The notes beneath the pieces were generated by a model. It worked only from the letters and a program-made list of their open reading frames with translations. It was not told the origin of the DNA and made no database searches. Source: Bordetella parapertussis (GTDB lineage: Bacteria > Pseudomonadota > Gammaproteobacteria > Burkholderiales > Burkholderiaceae_C). From it: DNA of 5,785 bases. Below are positions 1 to 5,509 of this stretch, piece by piece. The stretch lies in the NCBI GenBank assembly GCA_945871945.1, contig CAMBXY010000099.1:1-5785 (forward strand). The letters are read 5' to 3'. Every line of letters begins with the position of its first letter. Within the stretch, counting starts at the first letter, position 1. The position numbers were made by a program, and so were the translations under genes.

Positions 1-189
1 AATTTACGCATCACCGAAGCGCAGTACGCTGCTGGCACGGTCAGCTATTTGAATGTGGTGACAGCGCAGGCCAGCGCTTTGAACGCGCAACGCAATTTGC
101 TGGATGTGCAAAGCCGTCGAGCGCTGGCAGTCACGCAGTTGCTGAAAAATTTAGGCGGACGTTGGGATGCAGATTCGACGTTGAAATGA
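1..189 (+). CDS. 3' end of NodT/TolC-type outer-membrane efflux protein (partial)
   Basis: Only the last 62 codons are present; the gene enters from the left edge in frame 1 and stops at TGA. The visible peptide has the pattern QYAAGTVSYLNVVTAQ followed by a long helix (ALNAQRNLLDVQSRRALAV) and ends in LLKNLGGRWD. This is the typical C-terminal repeat of RND-efflux outer-membrane factors (the NodT/OprM/CusC lipoprotein family), where Y-x-A-G-x-x-S/D-y-L-x-V-x-x-A-Q marks the turn into the last coiled-coil helix and GGGW-like residues close the protein. Such proteins form the trimeric outer-membrane channel of tripartite pumps. Substrate and lipobox cannot be judged because the N-terminus is outside the window. 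The gene converges on cca with only 8 bp between the two stop codons, so it is not part of the operon that fills the rest of the window. Confidence 0.85.
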   Translation, partial: NLRITEAQYAAGTVSYLNVVTAQASALNAQRNLLDVQSRRALAVTQLLKNLGGRWDADSTLK

Positions 190-197
190 TCAGCCCG

Positions 198-1424
198 CTA
201 GCTCGTAAGTGCGGCTTTAAGGGCCTGCACACGCGCTGCATCAATGTGCTGGCCAATCTGCGCACCCTTTAATCCGCGTTGCATGGCCTCATCCGACAGC
301 GCGGTGTTGTCCACAGACAAGGCCGCTTGCAACAAGCCACTTAAGTGGGCGGCTTGCGGGTAGGGGCGCAGTTCTAAGCCTAAACGCCCGCGTGCATCGG
401 CTTCGCAAGCTTGCAAGGCCAGGGCAAACCGCTCGGGGCGGCGCAAAGCATCGCATCGCACCAGCAAGCGCAACACCGCTTCGGCACTCAAACTCAGGCA
501 GCCGTGGATGTGACAGTGTTCCCGCGCCACCACCTCGGCCAATTCTTTGCAATTTTGCGGCACCCGTAAACGTTCGCAGACACCGCGTAAAAGTTTGACG
601 CTTCGGCCTTCATGGCCAATGTGGCGTGGCAAAGCCTCTGGGTGGGTGCTGCCCTTGCCCAGGTCGTGGCACAAGGCTGCAAAACGCACCTCCAGCGAGG
701 CGTTCACCAACGCGCATTGGTCGAGCACCATCTCCACATGCACGCCGGTGTCTATCTCGGGGTGGTGTTTCGCCTCTTGCGGCACGCCGTACAAGCGCGC
801 CACTTCGGGCAGCAAGATGGGCAACGCACCACAGTCGCGCAAGACCTGCAACATGCGCGAGGGTTGGCGCGCCATCAAACCTTTGGCAAGCTCTTGCCAC
901 ACACGCTCGGCCACCAGCGCCTTGACCTCACCGGCTTGCACCATCTCCACCATCAATGCTTGGGTTTCGGGCGCCACTTGGAAGTCGGCGAAACGTGCGG
1001 CAAAGCGGGCCAATCGCAAAATGCGCACGGGGTCTTCGCGAAACGCATCGCTCACATGGCGCAAGACGCGCAGCTGCAAATCTCGCTCTCCGCCAAAAGG
1101 GTCGGTACGCTGGCCTTGGGCGTCTTGGGCGATGGCGTTGATGGTCAGGTCGCGTCTGGCCAAGTCTTGCTCTAGGCTCACATCGGGTGCGGCGTGCACC
1201 ACAAAGCCTTTGTAGCCCGGTGCGCTCTTGCGCTCGGTGCGCGCCAAGGCATACTCTTCTTTGGTTTGTGGGTGCAAGAACACCGGAAAGTCTTTGCCTA
1301 CCGGCACAAAGCCTTTTGCCGCCATGGCTTCGGGGGTGCTGCCCACCACTACCCAGTCACGGTCGCTGCCTGTGATGCCCAGCAGGGCGTCACGCACTGC
1401 CCCTCCCACCAGGTATGTCTGCAT
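198..1424 (-). CDS. cca: Multifunctional CCA-adding tRNA nucleotidyltransferase with HD domain
   Basis: This is a 408-residue cytosolic enzyme that adds or repairs the 3'-CCA of tRNA using CTP and ATP. The N-terminal nucleotidyltransferase core is clear: LVGGAVRDALLG at residues 5-16, the metal-binding pair D21 and D23 in DRDWVVVGST, FPVFLHPQTKEEYALARTER at 46-65, and RRDLTINAIA at 90-99. The C-terminal half carries HHPEIDTGVH (220-229) and the HD motif H253-D254 in ALCHDLGKG. This is the phosphohydrolase domain found in the E. coli-like 'multifunctional CCA' class, whose E. coli member is about 412 residues, so the length is normal. A longer frame opens 25 codons upstream with GTG, but it would run into the preceding gene. 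The ATG at 1424 gives the family-typical start just before LVGGAVRD and lies 5 bp after the stop of the epimerase gene. No good Shine-Dalgarno sequence is visible, so translational coupling to that gene is likely (inference). Confidence 0.96.
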   Translation of the reverse strand: MQTYLVGGAVRDALLGITGSDRDWVVVGSTPEAMAAKGFVPVGKDFPVFLHPQTKEEYALARTERKSAPGYKGFVVHAAPDVSLEQDLARRDLTINAIAQDAQGQRTDPFGGERDLQLRVLRHVSDAFREDPVRILRLARFAARFADFQVAPETQALMVEMVQAGEVKALVAERVWQELAKGLMARQPSRMLQVLRDCGALPILLPEVARLYGVPQEAKHHPEIDTGVHVEMVLDQCALVNASLEVRFAALCHDLGKGSTHPEALPRHIGHEGRSVKLLRGVCERLRVPQNCKELAEVVAREHCHIHGCLSLSAEAVLRLLVRCDALRRPERFALALQACEADARGRLGLELRPYPQAAHLSGLLQAALSVDNTALSDEAMQRGLKGAQIGQHIDAARVQALKAALTS

Positions 1425-1429
1425 GGGGT

Positions 1430-2323
1430 TCAAGGCAAGCTGAAAATGTTGGCCAAGGGTGTGGGGGTTTTGATACCCAATTCGCTCAACCCCGGACAAC
1501 TGCCGCTGGCCACATTGTCAACCTGCATGGAGGCCAGGTTATCGCGGCTCATCAAGGTCGGGCCTGGCAGGTGTTCCATGACCCAAGCTTGCACATAGGC
1601 CAAGGCACCGGGCAAGGGAATCACCCAGCGCGGATGGCGTGACCAGACCCCCGCGTGCTCGACCAGTTGTTTCAAGCTGAAGATGTGCGGCCCCACCAAC
1701 TCATAGGTGTGAGTTGCTGTTGCCCTGTGCAGCACCGCATACACCACGGCTTGTGCCACATCCTTTACCCACACCGGTTGAAAGCGGGTATGCGCACCTG
1801 CCAGCGGCACCACGGGTGCCAGGGCTTGCAGTTTGGCGAACAGGTTGATGAAGGCGTCGTCTTTGCCAAAGATCACGCTGGGTCGCAACACCGTGAGCGC
1901 CAAGCCTTGGTCGGCAAAGCCTTGCAAAGCCTGTTCGCCACGCGCCTTGCTGCGTTGGTATTCAGAGGGCGCTTGTGTATCGGCACCCAAAGCGCTGATA
2001 TGCACCAAGCGATGCACACCGGCGCCCATGCAGGCTTGGGCTAACCGCTTGGGCAATTGCACATGGACTTTGTCAAAGTCTGCTGCCGAGCCATGCAAGA
2101 TAGCCACGAGGTTGATCACCGCATCGTGTCCTGGCAGCAAAGCAGCCAACTGCGCAGGGTCATGCACATCGGCTTGCACCACCGAGACCATGGGCAGCAT
2201 TTGCACCGAACGAGCGGGCAAGCGACGGGTGGGCGCCGTGATATGCAGGCCAGCGCGGTTGAGCGCTTCACACACATGGCGGCCGACAAAGCCGCTTGCA
2301 CCTAAGACCAAAATATTTTTCAT
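1430..2323 (-). CDS. NAD(P)-binding epimerase/dehydratase, complex I NDUFA9-like family
   Basis: The 297-residue protein is an atypical/extended SDR with a Rossmann fold. The N-terminus MKNILVLGASGFVG carries the dinucleotide-binding GxxGxxG at residues 8-14. ADVHDP at 51-56 and NLVAIL at 71-76 are the usual second and fourth strand signatures. HISALGA (108-114) provides the catalytic-type Ser110, and Y122-QRS-K126 is a YxxxK motif. LTVLRPSVIFGKDDAFINLFAKL (143-165) is typical of the 'complex I NDUFA9 subunit family' proteins common in proteobacteria. The family is named for a mitochondrial accessory subunit, but the bacterial substrate is not established; quinone-, lipid- or sugar-related roles are guesses. 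It ends 5 bp before cca, so the two form one translation unit. No Shine-Dalgarno is seen before its ATG. The 85 bp between it and the ChaN-like gene hold no convincing promoter or terminator. Confidence 0.88.
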   Translation of the reverse strand: MKNILVLGASGFVGRHVCEALNRAGLHITAPTRRLPARSVQMLPMVSVVQADVHDPAQLAALLPGHDAVINLVAILHGSAADFDKVHVQLPKRLAQACMGAGVHRLVHISALGADTQAPSEYQRSKARGEQALQGFADQGLALTVLRPSVIFGKDDAFINLFAKLQALAPVVPLAGAHTRFQPVWVKDVAQAVVYAVLHRATATHTYELVGPHIFSLKQLVEHAGVWSRHPRWVIPLPGALAYVQAWVMEHLPGPTLMSRDNLASMQVDNVASGSCPGLSELGIKTPTPLANIFSLP

Positions 2324-2408
2324 GTTGCAGACTGTAGCGGTATTGCCGAACTAAGGGTTGGCCGAAGGCATCAGGGTTTTTTGAATCGATGTAAAAAAAC
2401 TGAAGAGC

Positions 2409-3332
2409 TTATTTCTTGCGTAAAGACTCGCAGGGGTCGTCTCTGGCTTGTGGCGGCGTGAGCCACACATAGTCGGCTTGGGGCTTCAGCTCCACCAAAA
2501 AAGCCTGTTTCTCTGCGCTGGGCCGGGCGTCGTCCCATTCCATGAACAGCACGCTCAACACCCGCAGTTGGGGTGCTGCCTTGTACACAGCAAAGGGCAC
2601 GCCCAGGTGCTTCCAAGCGTGGCCATTGCCAGCCACCACAATGCTGGGCAGGTGCGCGAGTGCGACTTCGGCCATGGCGGCATCTCGGCCACGCTGCACC
2701 GCCGTCATGCCTTCAAACATGCTCGACGGCATGGCACCGCAGTGGCCTTGGTTAATTTCTTGTTCCATGGCTTGGCGCTGGCTGGCGTCGAAAGGCGCTT
2801 TGGCCAGCACCGCCCGAACCGGCTCTGGCAGGCTTGCGCCTTGGGTTTTAAACACCTCTTTGATGGACGCGCTGGGCAAATTGCCGCCCATCAGCGGCAT
2901 CTTCATCGCATGGACAGCTTCAAACAACGCTTGGTGCAAAGGCCAAGCCCAGGCCTTGGCATCGAAACCGGCGGCTTGCAAGCCTGTCAATAACTCGGCT
3001 TGAGGCTCAAAACGTTGTTGCCAGTTGAGATGTTCGGCCACCACCGTTTTACTCGCGGGGGACAATTGCCGCAGCAGCTCTGCGCGAAGTTGGTGATGAA
3101 GAGGGTTGTCGTGGACTTCGCCCAACACCGCCACATCAGCTTCGCCAAGGTCTTTCAACAACTGCCCCATGCTGGCGGGGGACTGCTCAGACATGCGCAC
3201 AATTTGCGCTTGTGGAGTCTGGGTATCCATTGCCCCCGCTGTCTGCAAGGCAATGCCGAGCATGCAGCAAAGGACAAGGCTAAGGTTTTTTCTGAGCGGC
3301 GGCAATATTGGCTGGGACGGTGGAAATCTCAT
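2409..3332 (-). CDS. ChaN-like exported haem-binding protein (Tiki/TraB-type superfamily)
   Basis: From the ATG at 3332 this is 307 residues. A basic segment (LRKN) precedes a hydrophobic stretch ending in TAGA-MD, which reads as a signal peptide cut near residue 34. The cysteines in the hydrophobic stretch (VLCC) do not make a standard lipobox, so lipoprotein status is doubtful. The mature part has the family motifs GEVHDNPLHHQ (71-81), VVAEH (about 98-102), GHCGAMP (196-202), GRDAAMAEVA and AGNGHAWKHLGVP (234-246). These match the ChaN / 'haem-binding uptake, Tiki superfamily' domain (PF04187 type), whose members bind haem or haem dimers in the periplasm and are linked to haem-iron handling. 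The frame remains open a little upstream (a TTG at 3350), and another TTG at 3305 would give a shorter signal peptide; no Shine-Dalgarno decides between them. From the ATG, the gene overlaps the 3' end of pufC by 53 bp in a different frame, suggesting co-transcription. Function assignment is by motif only. Confidence 0.85.
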   Translation of the reverse strand: MRFPPSQPILPPLRKNLSLVLCCMLGIALQTAGAMDTQTPQAQIVRMSEQSPASMGQLLKDLGEADVAVLGEVHDNPLHHQLRAELLRQLSPASKTVVAEHLNWQQRFEPQAELLTGLQAAGFDAKAWAWPLHQALFEAVHAMKMPLMGGNLPSASIKEVFKTQGASLPEPVRAVLAKAPFDASQRQAMEQEINQGHCGAMPSSMFEGMTAVQRGRDAAMAEVALAHLPSIVVAGNGHAWKHLGVPFAVYKAAPQLRVLSVLFMEWDDARPSAEKQAFLVELKPQADYVWLTPPQARDDPCESLRKK

Positions 3333-4377
3333 AAACGATGTCTTTGGCAAGTTCGGGGTAATCGGGCAACATGCTCACGCCATACAGCGGTTTGTAGGCG
3401 CCCTTGTGGCAAGTCGCGCAACCCACCTTGGGGAAATCTCCTTCTTCACTTAAGCGGTAAGGGGGAAACAGTTGGGCTAATTCGGTGAGGTAGTTGGTGT
3501 TGATATCGCGCACCATGCGTATGCCATACCAAGCCGTCACCCTTTGTGGCGTGCTGATGTTCCAGTCGCCCATGGCACGTGTATTGTGGCAATAGGTGCA
3601 ATTGACGCCCAGCGATGTGGACATGTACATCATCAGGCCGTAAGTGTGCTCGGCTTGTTTGATGGAGCGGCGGTTTTCACCCGCCAGCGTCTGGGTTCCC
3701 TGAACGCGAATGTTGAAGTCGCCATTGACCAAATAAGTGCTTAAGGGATTGAATGGCAAGGAAGAGTTAGCCACTTCAGACATGGTCGGTGTGTTTTGCC
3801 CTGCTTTGTCCCCCAGCATATTGCCTTGCGAATGCGCTAATCCTGGGTTGTTAAACCAGTCACCACTGGGGACGGCTTGCCCACGATGGCATGTCCAGCA
3901 GGTCACTCCGGTTTCTTTGACATGGGTTTTCCACTGGTTGTTTAAGTTGCGGGTCATTTGCAACATGCGTCTGGACACCACCTTGGTGTATTTCTCGTCA
4001 GAGGCTAGGTTTTTGGTGTTGTGACAGAACTTGCAACCTTCTTCAGGCGCCACCCAAGTGGTCATGGCGGCCATCAAACGTGAAAATTCTAACGCTGACA
4101 AGTCATTGAGCACTTGAACGTTTTCGTACAGCTCATCGAGTTTTTGGGCATCAGGCTCGGGCGGGTCTACGGGCTCGGGCTCGGGTATTTCGTGAATAGG
4201 TGCTGCCATAGCAAGCGCAGTAGGTTTATAAATTTGCAGCATCCCCGTGCCTCTGTAGCCATGCTGCACCGAGGCAGGTTCCTCGCAGGCGGTCAACACT
4301 AAGAGCATACCGATCCAAAAACACGACCGCAGGGGAATACCACTCAGCGAACAAGCTTTAACGAGACGATTAAACAT
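3280..4377 (-). CDS. pufC: Photosynthetic reaction-centre tetraheme cytochrome c subunit
   Basis: This 365-residue lipoprotein is the periplasmic cytochrome that sits on the reaction centre and re-reduces the oxidised bacteriochlorophyll special pair. Four c-type haem motifs are present: C115-KF-CH119, C160-WT-CH164, C260-TY-CH264 and C320-AT-CH324. The hydrophobic leader ends in LTA-C31, a good lipobox, so the mature protein should be diacylglycerol-anchored. Family hallmarks include HGYRGTGM just after the anchor, YENVQVLNDLSALEFSRLM (84-102), TTWVAPEEGC and GVTCWTCHRG. Met residues in the helices before each motif (e.g. SRLMAAM, SRRMLQM, GLMMYM) fit the known axial ligands. An acidic proline-rich linker (about residues 64-76) precedes the first haem domain. 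The ATG at 4377 is chosen because AGGGGG lies 5 bp upstream; an in-frame GTG two codons earlier would overlap that site. The gene has its own promoter with PpsR-like operators, and pufM is not immediately upstream as in a standard pufBALMC operon. Confidence 0.97.
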   Translation of the reverse strand: MFNRLVKACSLSGIPLRSCFWIGMLLVLTACEEPASVQHGYRGTGMLQIYKPTALAMAAPIHEIPEPEPVDPPEPDAQKLDELYENVQVLNDLSALEFSRLMAAMTTWVAPEEGCKFCHNTKNLASDEKYTKVVSRRMLQMTRNLNNQWKTHVKETGVTCWTCHRGQAVPSGDWFNNPGLAHSQGNMLGDKAGQNTPTMSEVANSSLPFNPLSTYLVNGDFNIRVQGTQTLAGENRRSIKQAEHTYGLMMYMSTSLGVNCTYCHNTRAMGDWNISTPQRVTAWYGIRMVRDINTNYLTELAQLFPPYRLSEEGDFPKVGCATCHKGAYKPLYGVSMLPDYPELAKDIVYEISTVPANIAAAQKKP

Positions 4378-4382
4378 GGACA

Positions 4383-4388
4383 CCCCCT
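4383..4388 (-). promoter_or_regulatory. Shine-Dalgarno of pufC
   Basis: The minus strand reads AGGGGG followed by 5 bases and ATG (4377). It is the only strong ribosome-binding site among the minus-strand genes in this window. It decides the pufC start in favour of ATG over the GTG at 4383. Confidence 0.75.
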
Positions 4389-4435
4389 GCGAATTGGCGC
4401 ATAAGTAAAAACAAGTGAGATTAAAAAAAGATCAT

Positions 4436-4455
4436 GTGTCATGATAGGTTGACAC
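4436..4455. promoter_or_regulatory. PpsR/CrtJ-type operator, promoter-proximal (over -10)
   Basis: A perfect inverted repeat, GTGTCA-N8-TGACAC, contains TGT-N12-ACA exactly (4437-4454 in the core). TGT-N12-ACA is the established recognition sequence of PpsR/CrtJ, the oxygen- and light-responsive repressor of photosynthesis genes in purple bacteria. The repeat covers the predicted -10 hexamer of pufC, a repressing position. No ppsR gene is in the window, so the regulator is inferred from the site and from the photosynthetic role of the target. Confidence 0.7.
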
Positions 4456-4468
4456 TTCATATAGTCAA
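4441..4468 (-). promoter_or_regulatory. Predicted sigma-70-type promoter of pufC
   Basis: On the minus strand, TTGACT (4468-4463) is separated by 16 bp from TATCAT (4446-4441); each hexamer matches the consensus at five of six positions. The predicted transcript would begin near 4434 and carry a leader of about 57 nt before the pufC ATG. The surrounding region is very AT-rich (roughly 23% GC over 4441-4500). Both hexamers are covered by inverted repeats that resemble PpsR/CrtJ operators, as expected for a repressed photosynthesis promoter. The call rests on pattern only. Confidence 0.6.
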
Positions 4469-4481
4469 TAAGAAATTGACA
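4463..4481. promoter_or_regulatory. Second PpsR/CrtJ-like operator, degenerate (over -35)
   Basis: On the minus strand this reads TGTCAAT-N5-ATTGACT, an inverted repeat with 6 of 7 arm positions paired. Compared with TGT-N12-ACA it has one extra base in the spacer (N13) and ends in ACT. It covers the predicted -35 hexamer. Exactly 8 bp separate it from the core of the perfect operator, the spacing known for cooperative tandem PpsR/CrtJ sites such as those at Rhodobacter bchC. It is weaker than its neighbour, but its placement supports it. Confidence 0.5.
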
Positions 4482-4530
4482 AATCTAAATTGTTTTTTTA
4501 TATGGGAGCTAACTAAATATTTAATATCAC

Positions 4531-4564
4531 GAAAGACCCCAGCCGCTGAAGGCCGCAGCTGGGG
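4531..4564 (-). terminator. Rho-independent terminator-like hairpin after HiPIP
   Basis: An inverted repeat pairs CCCCAGC (4537-4543) with GCTGGGG (4558-4564), a GC-rich 7-bp stem extended by two more pairs after a mismatch. It starts 8 bases after the HiPIP stop codon. On the minus strand it is followed by TCTTTC, a short and imperfect U-tract. It therefore probably ends the HiPIP transcript, or attenuates it with some read-through toward pufC. The remaining bases up to pufC (4378-4530) hold the promoter and operators and no gene. Confidence 0.6.
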
Positions 4565-4572
4565 ATTTGTGC

Positions 4573-4914
4573 TTAGGCAGCAGATTTGTTCAACTTGAAG
4601 TTTTTGCACCAACCACCAGCAGGCACGATTCGACCGCCGTAAAAAGAGCATTCTCCTTCCGTTGCACTGCCTTCGTAGAGTTGGCATCTGCTGCAATATT
4701 GCTCAGTGGTGTGTCGTGTATAGCGAACTTTGTCTACGTTTTTGGTCTCCAATTTGAAACCCATAGACTTGGGATACGCATCAGTTTCCGAGAGTTTTTC
4801 ACCAGGCGCAGCAGCTTTCATTTTATTGTCTGCAGCGGATGCCTGAGTGGCTAAAGTTGCACTTGTGAGTGCGGCTGAATGAATCAAAAAGATGCGTCGA
4901 TTTAGATTTTTCAT
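4573..4914 (-). CDS. hip: High-potential iron-sulfur protein (HiPIP), Tat-exported
   Basis: The 113-residue precursor is a small soluble periplasmic electron carrier with one 4Fe-4S cluster. The N-terminus NRRIFLIHSAAL carries twin arginines (R6, R7) before a hydrophobic stretch and an ASA|A cut site near residue 27, as expected for a cofactor-loaded Tat substrate; the mature part is about 86 residues. The four cluster ligands are C74, C77, C89 and C103 in YCSRCQLYEG, GECSFYGGRIVPAGGWC, with CX2C-X11-C-X13-C spacing. The end motif G-R-x-V-x-A-x-G-W-C is diagnostic of the family. In Rhodoferax and Rubrivivax, HiPIP is a known direct donor to the reaction-centre tetraheme cytochrome, which fits pufC lying next downstream. 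The ATG at 4914 is preferred because it directly precedes the twin-arginine signal; it follows the DUF1566 gene by 19 bp. That spacer is pyrimidine-rich with no Shine-Dalgarno, hinting at coupled translation. Confidence 0.95.
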   Translation of the reverse strand: MKNLNRRIFLIHSAALTSATLATQASAADNKMKAAAPGEKLSETDAYPKSMGFKLETKNVDKVRYTRHTTEQYCSRCQLYEGSATEGECSFYGGRIVPAGGWCKNFKLNKSAA

Positions 4915-4933
4915 TTGGATGGGGGTGAGAAGG

Positions 4934-5491
4934 TTAGTGAAGTTTCCGAACCAATCGCACAAAATGCGACTCTTCGGGATGTTTTAACGAAACACCAGAA
5001 AAGCCAAAATCCATGGTGAAAACATATGGATCAAAGTCATTAACGATGCGTGTGTAGCGGCTCCAAAAAACACCAGGGGGAAAGTTTGGGAACAATTCCA
5101 ACCTGACGCGTGGATTGCGGCAGTGCTGTTCGGCAATGAAAGCCAAATCTTTGAGATGAGGTAACTTCCAGTCGTTGAAGCCGTCAAGTGCTTGCCGATT
5201 AAGCTCGGTAACAGTGCTGATAGCCTGAGCATAAGTCATAACTTCAGCATTGCCGACGCATTGCTGTTCTACCCAAGTTTGTCCAATCGCACATCTTTGC
5301 CACTGCAAGCGTGCGCGGTAATCAAAGACCCACCCACGTTCATCTGCCTGAATGTGCAAAGGAATTTTAGTAAAGGGTTGATCACAGATCTGCTCAGCAA
5401 AAACCAAATTGCCCCAAAAAAGTAATGATGTCCAAAAAGCATGAAGCGAGTATGAACAAATTACTTTGATGAGGCTCTTGGCAGGGTGCAA
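4934..5491 (-). CDS. Exported Lcl/DUF1566-domain protein of unknown function
   Basis: This 185-residue frame starts at a TTG; no ATG or GTG is available before its signal peptide. Residues 1-32 have lysines at 5 and 9, a hydrophobic core (AFWTSLLFWGNLVFA) and a VFA|EQ signal-peptidase I site. The mature protein shows the Lcl_C/DUF1566 pattern: LQWQRCAIGQTW (62-73), YAQAIS (87-92), GFNDWKLPHLKDLAFIAE (104-121, the family's G-x-x-DWRLP-x-x-x-EL core), FPPGVFWSRYTRI (137-149) and a terminal FVRLVR. Four cysteines (C36, C67, C78, C124) could form disulfides. The fold is usually a secreted or periplasmic binding domain; no reaction is known. The gene lies 18 bp after the cytochrome-like gene in the same reading frame and 19 bp before HiPIP, so the three look like one operon. 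A role in assembling or docking periplasmic redox proteins is a guess. Confidence 0.8.
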   Translation of the reverse strand: MHPAKSLIKVICSYSLHAFWTSLLFWGNLVFAEQICDQPFTKIPLHIQADERGWVFDYRARLQWQRCAIGQTWVEQQCVGNAEVMTYAQAISTVTELNRQALDGFNDWKLPHLKDLAFIAEQHCRNPRVRLELFPNFPPGVFWSRYTRIVNDFDPYVFTMDFGFSGVSLKHPEESHFVRLVRKLH

Positions 5492-5509
5492 AGTTATGAA
5501 CGTTGGTAG

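Noticed and set aside
192..216. Imperfect hairpin AGCCCGC ... GCGGCT followed by TTT at the convergent end of the efflux gene and cca.
   Set aside because: The stem has a bulge and a 12-base loop and is followed by only three T; too weak to call a terminator, though a bidirectional one here would make sense.
547..1215. Long open frames on the plus strand (up to 222 codons) across the cca region, including 612-1175.
   Set aside because: They lie antisense to a well-recognised cca gene, have low-complexity Arg/Ser/Ala-rich translations with no recognisable domain, and arise from GC-rich codon bias.
1425..1499. A 25-codon N-terminal extension of cca starting at GTG 1499.
   Set aside because: It would overlap the end of the epimerase gene, and known CCA enzymes start just before the LVGGAVRD motif, as the ATG at 1424 does.
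1833..2354. Plus-strand open frame of 173 codons opposite the NDUFA9-like gene.
   Set aside because: The opposite strand has clear Rossmann-fold motifs in order; the plus-strand translation has no family features.
2324..2408. Possible terminator or promoter in the gap between the ChaN-like gene and the epimerase.
   Set aside because: Only a 3-bp GCC-TTC-GGC stem and scattered T-runs are seen, with no convincing -35/-10 pair.
4479..4499. Weak stem ACAAAT ... AATTGT followed by seven T on the plus strand.
   Set aside because: No plus-strand gene precedes it, the stem has a mismatch and is AT-only in practice; the same bases are better explained by the operator and promoter region of pufC.
4457..4696. 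Minus-strand open frame of 79 codons overlapping the HiPIP 3' end and the terminator.
   Set aside because: It overlaps the cysteine-coding part of HiPIP in another frame and crosses the terminator hairpin; no domain or ribosome-binding site.
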